NCBI GenBank assembly: GCA_050015455.1
Contig: JBEKBJ010000004.1
Span: 53,398 to 117,397, forward strand
Source: JAGDMS01 sp050015455
GTDB lineage: Bacteria; Desulfobacterota; Binatia; HRBIN30
Direction of reading: 5' to 3'
Length of the DNA stretch: 64,000 bases
Below are positions 1 to 7,632 of the stretch, piece after piece. The first letter of the stretch is position 1. Each line of letters begins with the position of its first letter. A program made the translations under genes and the position numbers. Under the pieces are notes generated by a model. It was given only the letters and a program-made list of their open reading frames with translations, ran no database searches and had not been told where the DNA came from.

Positions 1-981
1 CACGGACAACCCCACCGAGCCGCCACCCGGCGTGAACTTGATGGCATTACCGAGCAGATTCGAGATTACACGCTCCAGCTGTGCGGCATCCACCAACAGC
101 GGCGGCAACCCAGGCTCCACCGTACACCGCAGGGCGACGCCTTTGAGGTCACTGGCGCTGCGTGCCAGCAGCAGCGCGTCCTGGACGACGGCGGCCACGT
201 CCGTGGTGCGCGGCCGCACCAACAGCTCCCCCGCCTCGATGTGGGCTGCGTCAATCAGGTTGAGCGCAAACGTGATGAGGTGGTGGGCGTTGGCATGGAT
301 CCTCCGGCTGAAGTCAGCCTGTTCTTGACTGAGGGGACCGGCCTCGCCATCGAGCAGCAGCATGGCCAACGACTCGATCACGCCGAGCGAATTCTTCACA
401 TCGTGCATCAGCGCCGACAACAGTTCCGCCCGGACCTGGCGGGTGCGGACTTCTTCCGCCTCCCGCTCGTGGCGGCGTGCGTCCACCACCAAGTGGCCGA
501 AGAACAGTGCCACCACGAACAGAAATGGAACGCGCAGGGCGTATCCTTCTGCCAGCATTTCGCCCCAGCTGATGGACTGCGATGTGGTGTAGAGGTGCGT
601 GGCGCTGACGAGCAGGGCCGCACCGACGAGGAGTCCGAGGCGCTCGCTGAGCGCGCTGAGGAACACCACAACGAAATATGTGACGAAGAATTGGCTGGAT
701 GCGGTAGGCGTCAACGCCAGGCCGATTGACACCATGATGACGTCCAGCAGCACGAGTCCCGCGTCGCATGCGAACTGACCGGAGATGCGCGGGAGCAACG
801 CGCCGGCCACGATGTTGGAAAGGAAGTACGCGGCAACGAACAGCGCAGCGGGGGGTTGAAGCTGCGACAGCGGACGACTGAAAACGACGAGGTACGAAGT
901 GGCGATGATCAACACCCATCGCAACAGCAGCACCGTCTGGATCCTCCGGGACGACCTGATTGAATGGGAACACGAGATCAT
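1..981 (-). CDS. Membrane sensor histidine kinase, C-terminus cut by window edge
   Basis: The reverse strand is open from an ATG at 981 down to base 1, giving 327 visible codons with no stop. The first ~165 residues are hydrophobic and suggest several membrane spans. A HisKA-like dimerisation helix follows, with the phospho-acceptor region LMHDVKNSLG (His near residue 193). Near residue 308 an N-box, NLLGNAIKFTPGG, starts the ATP-binding domain. The G boxes lie beyond the window. The kinase should autophosphorylate on His and pass phosphate to a response regulator, which is not in the window. The H-box has HDVKNS rather than HELRTP, as in PHP- or GAF-type kinases that control their neighbours. 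No clear ribosome site precedes the ATG, so the start is uncertain. Confidence 0.75.
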   Translation of the reverse strand, partial: MISCSHSIRSSRRIQTVLLLRWVLIIATSYLVVFSRPLSQLQPPAALFVAAYFLSNIVAGALLPRISGQFACDAGLVLLDVIMVSIGLALTPTASSQFFVTYFVVVFLSALSERLGLLVGAALLVSATHLYTTSQSISWGEMLAEGYALRVPFLFVVALFFGHLVVDARRHEREAEEVRTRQVRAELLSALMHDVKNSLGVIESLAMLLLDGEAGPLSQEQADFSRRIHANAHHLITFALNLIDAAHIEAGELLVRPRTTDVAAVVQDALLLARSASDLKGVALRCTVEPGLPPLLVDAAQLERVISNLLGNAIKFTPGGGSVGLSV

Positions 982-1298
982 GTCGCCAGTGCGCTACAAC
1001 GACCTACCGTTTGCAGGGAAAGTCCTGCATAGCCCGTGCCACGGCGTGCCCTTAACCGCTAATCGACAACAGGCATCACAGTCCAAAACTTGACGCCGAC
1101 TGCACTGCACGCGGCTCAAGGAAACCGGACTTTCCGAACGATTCTGGAACGTCGGGTACGCGTCACCGCCAGATCACTCTGCTGGGAATTGCCGGCGCGC
1201 CGTCGTAGCACACTCGCCACCGTGCAGAGATTTGCAGGGCGCACTCCATCCTTATCCAGCCGTCTGCAAAATGCAGCCGTCTGCAAAAGGCCGGCGGC
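982..1298. other. Intergenic region with a 15-bp direct repeat
   Basis: About 317 bases lie between the kinase start and the end of the phosphoesterase gene. No convincing gene is seen. A 15-bp direct repeat, CAGCCGTCTGCAAAA, occurs at 1257-1271 and 1274-1288, just past the phosphoesterase stop on its own strand. No T-run terminator is evident. Confidence 0.4.
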
Positions 1299-1967
1299 TT
1301 ACAGGTGCTTCAGCGCTGCGCTCAGCCCGTTTGCGCCGAGCGAGACTACGATGTACCCGCCTTCCCGCAAGAGGCCGGCGTTGACGACGGTCGTGCGGCC
1401 GATACGGTCTACGCCGGCGGATTCATGGATATGACCGGTGATACACACCTCGGGTTGATGTTCCTCGATGAAGGCCCGCACAGTCGGGCTGCCAACGTGC
1501 TGGCCGTTGAAGATGCGGTCGGTTGCGGTGTTCACCGGAGGCGTGTGGCAGACCATCAAAACGTGCCGGGCGTTCGACACCTGCCTGTACCCACGCTCGA
1601 GCAAGGCGCCGAGTTCTTCCTCGCTGAACTCGGTCGGTGTGCGAAAAGGGGTGAAATTCGAACCACCGCACCCGAAGATACCAAGGTCGCCGACGTGCCG
1701 AGCTTCTCCGTGGAGGCTGATACCGCGCTCGCACAGCAAGTCCATCACCTCGCGCTGGTCAAGATTCCCGGACACGGCCAGTAACTGACGCGTGCACTGT
1801 TCGACAGCCGCAACGACCTGCGCCGCATCTTCGCGCCCACCGAAGTTGGTAAGATCACCCGAGACGATCACCAGATCGGCTTGCCGGAGCGCAGAGGCCA
1901 ATTGGTCGATGGCGTCCAGCGCCATGTGAATGTCGCCGAAGGAGACGATCCGCATGCGAGAAGTCAT
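1299..1967 (-). CDS. Calcineurin-like metallophosphoesterase
   Basis: The 222-residue protein carries the ordered metal-binding motifs of the calcineurin-like phosphoesterase family: GDIH near residue 11, SGDLTN near 36, GNLDQ near 67, CHTPP near 140 and GHIHES near 178. It should be a soluble dinuclear-metal phosphodiesterase or phosphatase; the substrate cannot be told from sequence. It is closer to short archaeal/bacterial YfcE- or ICC-like stand-alone enzymes than to secreted nucleotidases and has no signal peptide. It diverges from trmJ across a 63-bp gap that must hold both promoters. An in-frame ATG four codons in (1955) is an equally plausible start. Confidence 0.8.
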   Translation of the reverse strand: MTSRMRIVSFGDIHMALDAIDQLASALRQADLVIVSGDLTNFGGREDAAQVVAAVEQCTRQLLAVSGNLDQREVMDLLCERGISLHGEARHVGDLGIFGCGGSNFTPFRTPTEFSEEELGALLERGYRQVSNARHVLMVCHTPPVNTATDRIFNGQHVGSPTVRAFIEEHQPEVCITGHIHESAGVDRIGRTTVVNAGLLREGGYIVVSLGANGLSAALKHL

Positions 1968-2030
1968 ACATGGCGCAGGTCGAGGCGGTCAACATTTTCT
2001 TCGTCTTCGCCCGAATGCTACGATGCGCCA

Positions 2031-2864
2031 ATGCCGCTGAGGAACATTCGCATAGTTTTGGTACGGCCGCGTGGCGCGGCGAACGTCGGTGCGGTAGCGC
2101 GGGCGATGAAGAATATGAGCCTGGAGCAACTCGTGTTGGTCCGGCCGGCTCTCGTGCGTGCGTTCTGGTCGAAAGCCATGGCGGTGCACGCGGAGGACGT
2201 GCTGAGTCGGGTGCGCCGTTGTGACTCGCTGGCCGAGGCGGTAGCGGATTGCGCGCTCGTGGTGGGAACGACTGGCCGCGGGGGGCTTTATCGTGCCGCG
2301 GCCGAGCCGGTCCGCCAGGCGGCGCCACGGATCGTGAGCGCCGCCAGCGTGAACCGGGTGGCGCTGGTCTTCGGCCCTGAAGATCACGGTTTGAGCAACG
2401 AGGACCTCAAACACTGCCTGCAGCTCGTTGTTATTCCCAGCGACCCGGGCTATCCGTCCCTCAATTTGGCGCAAGCGGTGATGGTGTGCGGCTACGAGTT
2501 GTTCCTGGCGGCCAACAGCACGGCGGCGCGGGCGCGAGCGCTTGCGCCGGCAGAGCGGGTCGAGAGGATGTTTCAACAGTTGCAATCGGCGTTCTTGTCG
2601 ATTGGTTTTTTGCATCGCGACAACCCCGACCACATCATGTTTGCACTCCGGCGCTTGCTCGGCCGCGCGCAGATGGAAGAACGTGACGTGCGCATCCTGC
2701 TCGCACTGGCGCGACAGATTGAATGGTTTGGCCGCGAGGGATGGCGGCGCGTCGCGGCGGGGAAGGGCCCTCACCCCGATCCTCTCGCAGAGGGAGAGGG
2801 AAAAGAAGGAAGGCTTGGAGTGAACGAAGGCGAAGAGCGCATGCAAGTGGGAGACAAGTTCTGA
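2031..2864 (+). CDS. trmJ: tRNA (cytidine/uridine-2'-O-)-methyltransferase TrmJ
   Basis: This SpoU-family (SPOUT fold) enzyme should 2'-O-methylate position 32 of tRNAs using S-adenosylmethionine. The N-terminus IRIVLVRPRGAANVGAVARA, the middle LVFGPEDHGLSNED and the late SLNLAQAVMVCGYE match the three SpoU motifs that build the trefoil-knot SAM site. I start at the ATG at 2031 because family similarity begins at once; the frame stays open upstream to 1881 but without family similarity. The last ~30 residues are foreign to the family: they come from a palindromic repeat element (2767-2800) read as coding sequence, so the tail is probably dispensable. Confidence 0.88.
   Translation: MPLRNIRIVLVRPRGAANVGAVARAMKNMSLEQLVLVRPALVRAFWSKAMAVHAEDVLSRVRRCDSLAEAVADCALVVGTTGRGGLYRAAAEPVRQAAPRIVSAASVNRVALVFGPEDHGLSNEDLKHCLQLVVIPSDPGYPSLNLAQAVMVCGYELFLAANSTAARARALAPAERVERMFQQLQSAFLSIGFLHRDNPDHIMFALRRLLGRAQMEERDVRILLALARQIEWFGREGWRRVAAGKGPHPDPLAEGEGKEGRLGVNEGEERMQVGDKF
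2767..2800. repeat. REP-like palindromic element, copy 1
   Basis: This 34-nt element has an inner inverted repeat (CCTCTC...GAGAGG) flanked by a CCCTCACCC box. It matches the reverse complement of 51799-51832 at most positions. It lies inside the 3' end of trmJ and encodes the PHPDPLAEGEG stretch of its tail. Such PHPDPLxxGEG-coding elements are dispersed in many high-GC proteobacterial genomes. Confidence 0.6.
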
Positions 2865-2872
2865 GCTGATCC

Positions 2873-3085
2873 ATGGCGGTCGTCATTCCGTTTCAAGACA
2901 TCTTGCGCGCCCGGCGCCGGCAGCGCGAACGCGCTTACACTGAGCGCTGCATCGAGATCATCGAATCCACCCTCCACCTCACTCTGTACATGCTGGACAC
3001 GGCCGCCCCGCAGGAGCGGGCGGTGTACGCGCGCCGGATTCGGCAACTGGGTGAGCTGCTCGAGTACGCGGTGCACACCCTGTGA
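2873..3085 (+). CDS. Small conserved-looking protein of unknown function
   Basis: A 70-residue, Arg/Glu-rich, mainly helical protein without a signal peptide or membrane span. It starts 8 bp after trmJ, and its TGA overlaps the GTG start of rmuC (GTGA), so it is probably translationally coupled to rmuC. I do not recognise a family. The tight overlap on both sides and an ATG start support a real gene rather than chance, but the length is short. Confidence 0.55.
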   Translation: MAVVIPFQDILRARRRQRERAYTERCIEIIESTLHLTLYMLDTAAPQERAVYARRIRQLGELLEYAVHTL

Positions 3086-4287
3086 GCCTCGCTCTGATAC
3101 TGGGCCTTCTTGTGGCCGCGCTCCTGGGTCTGCTGCTGATCCTTCTGCTTCAGCAGCGGCGCACTGCGGCCGGTGTCGAAGCGCTCAACGCCGCGCGTGA
3201 AGCGGACCGCTCGTCGCTGATGCTTCAACAGCAGATCGACGGCTTGCGCAGCGAGCTGGGGCGGTCGCTCGATGCCAGCACGCAGAGCCTCAACCAGCAG
3301 CTCGCCCAGATGCTCACGGCGGTGAATCAGCGGCTGCATCAGAGCGCCGAGTTGATGCAGCAAACCCAGCGTGCCTTGGGCGAGCGCCTGGACAGCACGG
3401 CGCAGGTGGTTGGGGCCGTGCAACGGAGTCTCGGCGGTTTGGAAGAAGCCAACCGCAAGATCTACGAGATCGGCAAGGACATCGCCTCGTTGCAACAAAT
3501 CCTCCGCGCACCCAAACTGCGCGGCGGACTCGGGGAGCTGCTGCTGGAGGATCTGCTCGCCCAGATCCTGCCTGGCGATCACTTCGTGGCGCAGTACACC
3601 TTCCGCGGCGGGCAGAAGGTCGACGCCGTCATCAAACTCGGCAACGGCTTGGTGCCCGTGGATTCAAAGTTTCCGCTGGAGAATTTCCGCCGGCTGCTCG
3701 ATGCGCAGACGGAAGACGAGCGGGCGCGCGTGCGGCGGGCATTCGTCACCGATGTTAAGCGACACATCGACGCGGTGGTGGCGAAATACATTCTGCCCGA
3801 CGAGGGCACGTTCGACTTCGCGTTGATGTACATACCGGCCGAGAACGTATACTACGAGATCATCGTGAAGGACGAACAGACCGGCGAAGCCGGCATCGGC
3901 GAGTATGCCCTAGCCCGCAAAGTCATCCCGGTCTCGCCCGGCTGCTTCTATGCCTACTTGCAGGCCATCGTGCTCGGCCTGCGCGGGCTGCGCATCGAGG
4001 AGCGCTCACACGAGATCTTGCAGCGGCTGGCGCAGCTGCGCGGGGACTTTGATCGTTTTCGAGAAGACTTCCGTCTTGTCGGCCGTCACCTCAACAATGC
4101 CGTTTCCAGCTTCGCTGGCGCCGACCGCAGGCTGGAGCGCCTAGATTCGCGATTCGCCGGCATTGGTGAGGTAGAGGCCGGCGGCGCCGCCGCAGCGGAG
4201 GCTGGTGATGCGGTCCCAAGCGGCGTGAGCACGGCCAACGCCGACTTGCTCGCCGCAGCCCCGGTGGCCTCCGCGAAAAAGAGATGA
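3082..4287 (+). CDS. rmuC: RmuC-family DNA recombination protein
   Basis: The 401-residue protein opens with one strong membrane-anchor helix (residues ~2-24). A long coiled-coil region follows (~25-130), then the RmuC nuclease-like domain (~140-340) with GGLGELLLEDLL, VDSKFPLENF and DFALMYIPAENVYYEI. RmuC limits inversions and other rearrangements and is related to restriction-endonuclease-like folds. The start is a GTG overlapping the stop of the small upstream gene. The C-terminal ~40 residues are Ala/Gly-rich and low complexity. It closes the rightward group trmJ-small ORF-rmuC. Confidence 0.85.
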   Translation: MSLALILGLLVAALLGLLLILLLQQRRTAAGVEALNAAREADRSSLMLQQQIDGLRSELGRSLDASTQSLNQQLAQMLTAVNQRLHQSAELMQQTQRALGERLDSTAQVVGAVQRSLGGLEEANRKIYEIGKDIASLQQILRAPKLRGGLGELLLEDLLAQILPGDHFVAQYTFRGGQKVDAVIKLGNGLVPVDSKFPLENFRRLLDAQTEDERARVRRAFVTDVKRHIDAVVAKYILPDEGTFDFALMYIPAENVYYEIIVKDEQTGEAGIGEYALARKVIPVSPGCFYAYLQAIVLGLRGLRIEERSHEILQRLAQLRGDFDRFREDFRLVGRHLNNAVSSFAGADRRLERLDSRFAGIGEVEAGGAAAAEAGDAVPSGVSTANADLLAAAPVASAKKR

Positions 4288-4390
4288 GCGCGGCGAGAAG
4301 CGCCGCCTGCCCACCAACGCGCGGCTGAACAACTTGGAGGCGCAATACTCGTGATTCGAGCCCAAGAGTCCCGATTCACGATCCACGACC

Positions 4391-5740
4391 TCACGCCACG
4401 CTGAGGTTGCGCCGCGGCACGTCGCGAGTCAGGACCCTAGAGGCCTGTTTGGTGTCTTCTTCGCGGAAGCGCTCCACGCCTTGGCGGACCTGGCGGCGCG
4501 TCATGAGGATGCCGTAACTTTCCAGGATCTGCTTGATCAGCTCGTAGTTCTGCTGAATCGATTCGGTCACCGAGATGTAGCCGTACTGCGCGGCGCGCAG
4601 CCGCTGCCAGTAAGCCAACGCATTCAAGCGAAAGAAGTGGACGTCGGATTCTTTCGGCTCGATCACCAGGATATCGCCGCGGAAATTGGGATCATCCTGG
4701 TACTGGCGCAATCCGTATTGCAACCGCGAGTGTAACAACGTGCGCAACACTTGGTTGATTACCGTCAGCAACCCGGAGTCGGCCAGCGGACGGCCTTCGG
4801 TGACCCACTCCCCGTCTTTCTCGACGTACCGCACTCGGTTGGAGAACGGCCGGAACGGGTTGTAGCAGATCACCAGGTCTGCGCCGTGCTCGATGGCGAC
4901 GTCGATGTTGGCAGTGCGGCGCACACCCCCGTCGACGTAATCGATGCCGTTGATGCGTGCGGGCTTGTAGAAGCCCGGGAGCGCCGTCGAGGCCTGCACG
5001 GCTTCCGAGACCGTCACCGAGGTGTCTTCATCGTAGCCGAAGATGACGCGCTCCGCCGTGTCGAGGTTCATGGCGCCGATGTACAGCTCGCGTTTGGTGC
5101 GGCGGTAGAGATCACGGAAGTCGTTGGGGACGCCGGCGTTCTCGAGGTTCTTTCGCAGGTAACGCTCGATGCTGGAGTTATCGAACACACCGGACGGCAG
5201 GTAGTCAAACACCGCGGGAAAGTCGCGCCGCTTCGCCAGCGCTTCGCCGATCGGCGCCAGGATGTTCTGCACGGCAGCCAGGCGCGGCTTACGCACCGCG
5301 TTAAAGAGCGGCTTCTCGATCTTGCGGGCGAGGTCCGGCATCTGCGCCAGCAGATCACCGACAGTTCCCGGGAGGAATGTCAGCAGATCGAAAACGTACT
5401 GCGCCGGTCGCGTCACCAGGTCGCGGATGTTCGGGTTATAAAAGTCGCTGAGGCGGAAATGGGTGAACTCGGTTGATTCCCCCTCCAGACTCTTCAGCAT
5501 CTCGGCGGGCGAGACCCCGGCCGTCAGCGGAGCCGCGAGCATCGCGCCGGCGCTCAACCCGACGTAAGTGTCGAATTCTGTGGTCTTCCGATTGACGAGC
5601 AGATCGTCGAGCGCTTTCAACCCGCCCAGCTTGAAGGCGGCCCCGGTCACGGCGCCTCCGGCGAGTACAAGAGCTACCTTTGCGTTCTTCTTACGGACTG
5701 AAAGATCGCTCTTCTGAACGATGGTAATGCCCATCGCCAC
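4391..5740 (-). CDS. Patatin-like phospholipase
   Basis: The 449-residue protein has the patatin catalytic dyad. An oxyanion loop, LVLAGGAVTGAAFKLGGL (residues ~25-42), precedes the nucleophile elbow GLSAG with Ser63, and the catalytic Asp is in DGG (Asp270). It should be a serine lipid acyl hydrolase. Length and the C-terminal region (~300-449) resemble bacterial patatin-like proteins of intracellular or membrane-associated type; no signal peptide is present. A good sigma70-type promoter lies just upstream (5767-5796), so it may be transcribed separately from the murU-like gene 72 bp upstream. Confidence 0.85.
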   Translation of the reverse strand: MAMGITIVQKSDLSVRKKNAKVALVLAGGAVTGAAFKLGGLKALDDLLVNRKTTEFDTYVGLSAGAMLAAPLTAGVSPAEMLKSLEGESTEFTHFRLSDFYNPNIRDLVTRPAQYVFDLLTFLPGTVGDLLAQMPDLARKIEKPLFNAVRKPRLAAVQNILAPIGEALAKRRDFPAVFDYLPSGVFDNSSIERYLRKNLENAGVPNDFRDLYRRTKRELYIGAMNLDTAERVIFGYDEDTSVTVSEAVQASTALPGFYKPARINGIDYVDGGVRRTANIDVAIEHGADLVICYNPFRPFSNRVRYVEKDGEWVTEGRPLADSGLLTVINQVLRTLLHSRLQYGLRQYQDDPNFRGDILVIEPKESDVHFFRLNALAYWQRLRAAQYGYISVTESIQQNYELIKQILESYGILMTRRQVRQGVERFREEDTKQASRVLTRDVPRRNLSVA

Positions 5741-5750
5741 CCCTCAACCC

Positions 5751-5770
5751 AAGTAATCTCAAGTAATCTA
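5751..5770. repeat. 10-bp tandem repeat in patatin leader
   Basis: Two adjacent copies of AAGTAATCT separated by one base lie between the predicted -10 box and the patatin start codon on the minus strand. This could be an operator half-site pair or chance. Confidence 0.35.
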
Positions 5771-5796
5771 TAGAGATCAATGACGCAGTTTGTCAA
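5767..5796 (-). promoter_or_regulatory. Predicted sigma70-type promoter for the patatin gene
   Basis: Read on the minus strand there is a perfect -35 TTGACA (5796-5791), an 18-base spacer and a -10 TATAGA (5772-5767). It sits 27 bases before the patatin ATG, whose ribosome site is GAGGGG. It is the best promoter match I saw in the window. Confidence 0.55.
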
Positions 5797-5811
5797 GGAC
5801 GGCTTCGCGGC

Positions 5812-6528
5812 TCATCTCGGCCAGCTGCTGAGCTCGCGGCGCCCGGCCTCAAGATCCTGCGGCGTGTCGAGCACGCGCCAGTAGCCGCGATGCACGTAGC
5901 CGTAGAGCGGCTCGCCCGCGGCCAGCAGGCGCGGGTAGACGTCACGCGTGATGCTGTAGACGCCAGGTCGCATGTAATCGAAGATCCGCGGCTCGAATAC
6001 GTGCACGCTGGCGAACAGGAAGCGCTCGCCGGTCGTGCCCGTCGCGGCGTAGTCGCGTCCGAGGAAACGGCGCACCCGGTAGGCGGCATCGATGCCGATG
6101 TCATCTCTACGCTCGGCTTGCGGATCGGGGCGCAACACCATGGTGACGATGGCGCTACACTGGCGATGGAATTCGAACACGTGGCGCAGATCTACATCGG
6201 TCACCACGTCGGCGTTGGCGACCACGAAGGTTCCGCCCGAGAGGAACTCACGTGCCGCTTCGATCGCGCCCCCCGTATCCAAGATCGGATCCTCTACCGA
6301 ATAGGTGATGTGCACGCCGTAGGCGCTGCCGTTGCCGAGGGCGGCGTGAATCTTGTCGCCGAGGTGATGCAGGTTGATCACGACCTCATGGATCCCCACG
6401 CGGCGCAGCAGCTCTAGTGGGAAGGCGATCATCGGCCGCCCCGCCACGTCGACCAGCGGCTTGGGTGTGGAATCCGTGAGCGGCCGCAGGCGCGTCCCTT
6501 TGCCCGCCGCCAGGATCATCGCGCGCAT
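5812..6528 (-). CDS. murU: MurU-like sugar-1-phosphate nucleotidyltransferase
   Basis: The 238-residue protein begins MRAMILAAGKGTRLRPLT, the nucleotide-binding signature of sugar-1-phosphate nucleotidyltransferases, followed by TPKPLVDVAGRPMI. It also has the metal-binding VVANADVVTDVD segment. Its ATG overlaps the stop of the upstream kinase gene (ATGA). The pair kinase plus short nucleotidyltransferase is the hallmark of AmgK-MurU, which converts recycled N-acetylmuramate to UDP-MurNAc and bypasses de novo synthesis. By context I favour that role. A mannose-1-phosphate or glucose-1-phosphate specificity cannot be excluded from sequence. Confidence 0.75.
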   Translation of the reverse strand: MRAMILAAGKGTRLRPLTDSTPKPLVDVAGRPMIAFPLELLRRVGIHEVVINLHHLGDKIHAALGNGSAYGVHITYSVEDPILDTGGAIEAAREFLSGGTFVVANADVVTDVDLRHVFEFHRQCSAIVTMVLRPDPQAERRDDIGIDAAYRVRRFLGRDYAATGTTGERFLFASVHVFEPRIFDYMRPGVYSITRDVYPRLLAAGEPLYGYVHRGYWRVLDTPQDLEAGRRELSSWPR

Positions 6529-7601
6529 CAGGCCGACCGTGGCAAGTAACGAAGCAAGACGGCCGACATCTCCGCCAGCTCGGGAAATTGCGGCAGGATG
6601 CGTTCGATCTGCTTCACGACCGACGGAATGTAGCGCAGATATCCAGGCTTCTTCTTCACCGTCTCGATGAAGTAAAAGCGTCCGACCACCTTGAGCGCCT
6701 TTTGCAGCGCGCACAGGAAATACGTCTGAGTGAAATCGCCGGCGGCCGGTTCTGTTCCCGATACCTCGCGCCAGCGCCGCTGGTAATACTCCAGCAACGC
6801 GCCTTCCAACGCTGGTTGCACCACCTGCGGCGTGTCGCGGTCACCGAGCAATGTGGCCAGGTCATAGGCAGCGGGAGCGAGTAGTGCGTCCTGAAAGTCG
6901 AGGACACGGATGCGCTCGTCTTCGACGAAGAGATTCCAGCTGTGGAAATCGCGGTGGTTCAGGCAGCGCGGTTGCGCGTCGAGCCGCTTAGCGATGGCGG
7001 CGAAGTGGGTGTGCAACACCGCCGCGTCCTGCGCCGGCAGCGGCCGCCCCAGCCGGCGCTCGACTCCGTACTCGATGAAGTGTTCAAACTCCCACATGAA
7101 GAGGCGCTCGTCAAAGGCTTGCTGGAAGGCAATGCAGTTGTCGTCGCGTTGCCGCGTGCCCTCGATCTGAATCAGCAGCAGCTGATCGATGGCCTGCTCG
7201 TACAAGTGACCCACGCGCTCGGCGGGCTGTCCCTGCACCGCATCCCACAGGCAAGTGTCGCCGATGTCCTCCAGGAGCAGGATGCCACGATCCGAGGCAT
7301 CAGCGTAGACGGCGGGAACGGCGACGTCGATGCGGGTGAGGAACCGGTGCGCGTTCAAGTACGGGAGCTCGCACAGCGGCTGCTTAAAAACCGCCAGCTC
7401 CTCCGAGGCCAATGCAATCCCACGGTCTGCCAGGATCATAGCAACCGTGGTGGGCGGTGCTCCGGGTCCTGACAACCACAGGCGTACGTAGCGGCGGGTT
7501 GAGGCATCACCCGCCAACGCAGCGGCGCGACATACCTGCACGCCGCTGCCGAAGCGGCCGCGTACAACCTCTTCCAGCAGCGGCGCCAGATCTTCTTCCA
7601 C
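6528..7601 (-). CDS. amgK: AmgK-like aminoglycoside-phosphotransferase-family sugar kinase
   Basis: The 357-residue protein belongs to the aminoglycoside phosphotransferase/choline kinase fold. The catalytic loop is LNHRDFHSWNLFVE (HxDxxxxN) and the metal-binding segment is VLDFQDALLAPAAYDLATLL. AGDASTRRYVRL near the N-terminus matches the A(D)AS(F)RRY signature of N-acetylmuramate/N-acetylglucosamine anomeric kinases. It should phosphorylate the recycled amino sugar at C1 and hand it to the MurU-like enzyme, with which it is translationally coupled (4-bp overlap). It lies 31 bp after the PanE-JAMM gene. Confidence 0.75.
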   Translation of the reverse strand: MEEDLAPLLEEVVRGRFGSGVQVCRAAALAGDASTRRYVRLWLSGPGAPPTTVAMILADRGIALASEELAVFKQPLCELPYLNAHRFLTRIDVAVPAVYADASDRGILLLEDIGDTCLWDAVQGQPAERVGHLYEQAIDQLLLIQIEGTRQRDDNCIAFQQAFDERLFMWEFEHFIEYGVERRLGRPLPAQDAAVLHTHFAAIAKRLDAQPRCLNHRDFHSWNLFVEDERIRVLDFQDALLAPAAYDLATLLGDRDTPQVVQPALEGALLEYYQRRWREVSGTEPAAGDFTQTYFLCALQKALKVVGRFYFIETVKKKPGYLRYIPSVVKQIERILPQFPELAEMSAVLLRYLPRSA

Positions 7602-7632
7602 GGCGCGCGACTATCAGCGGCGCCCGCGCTTG

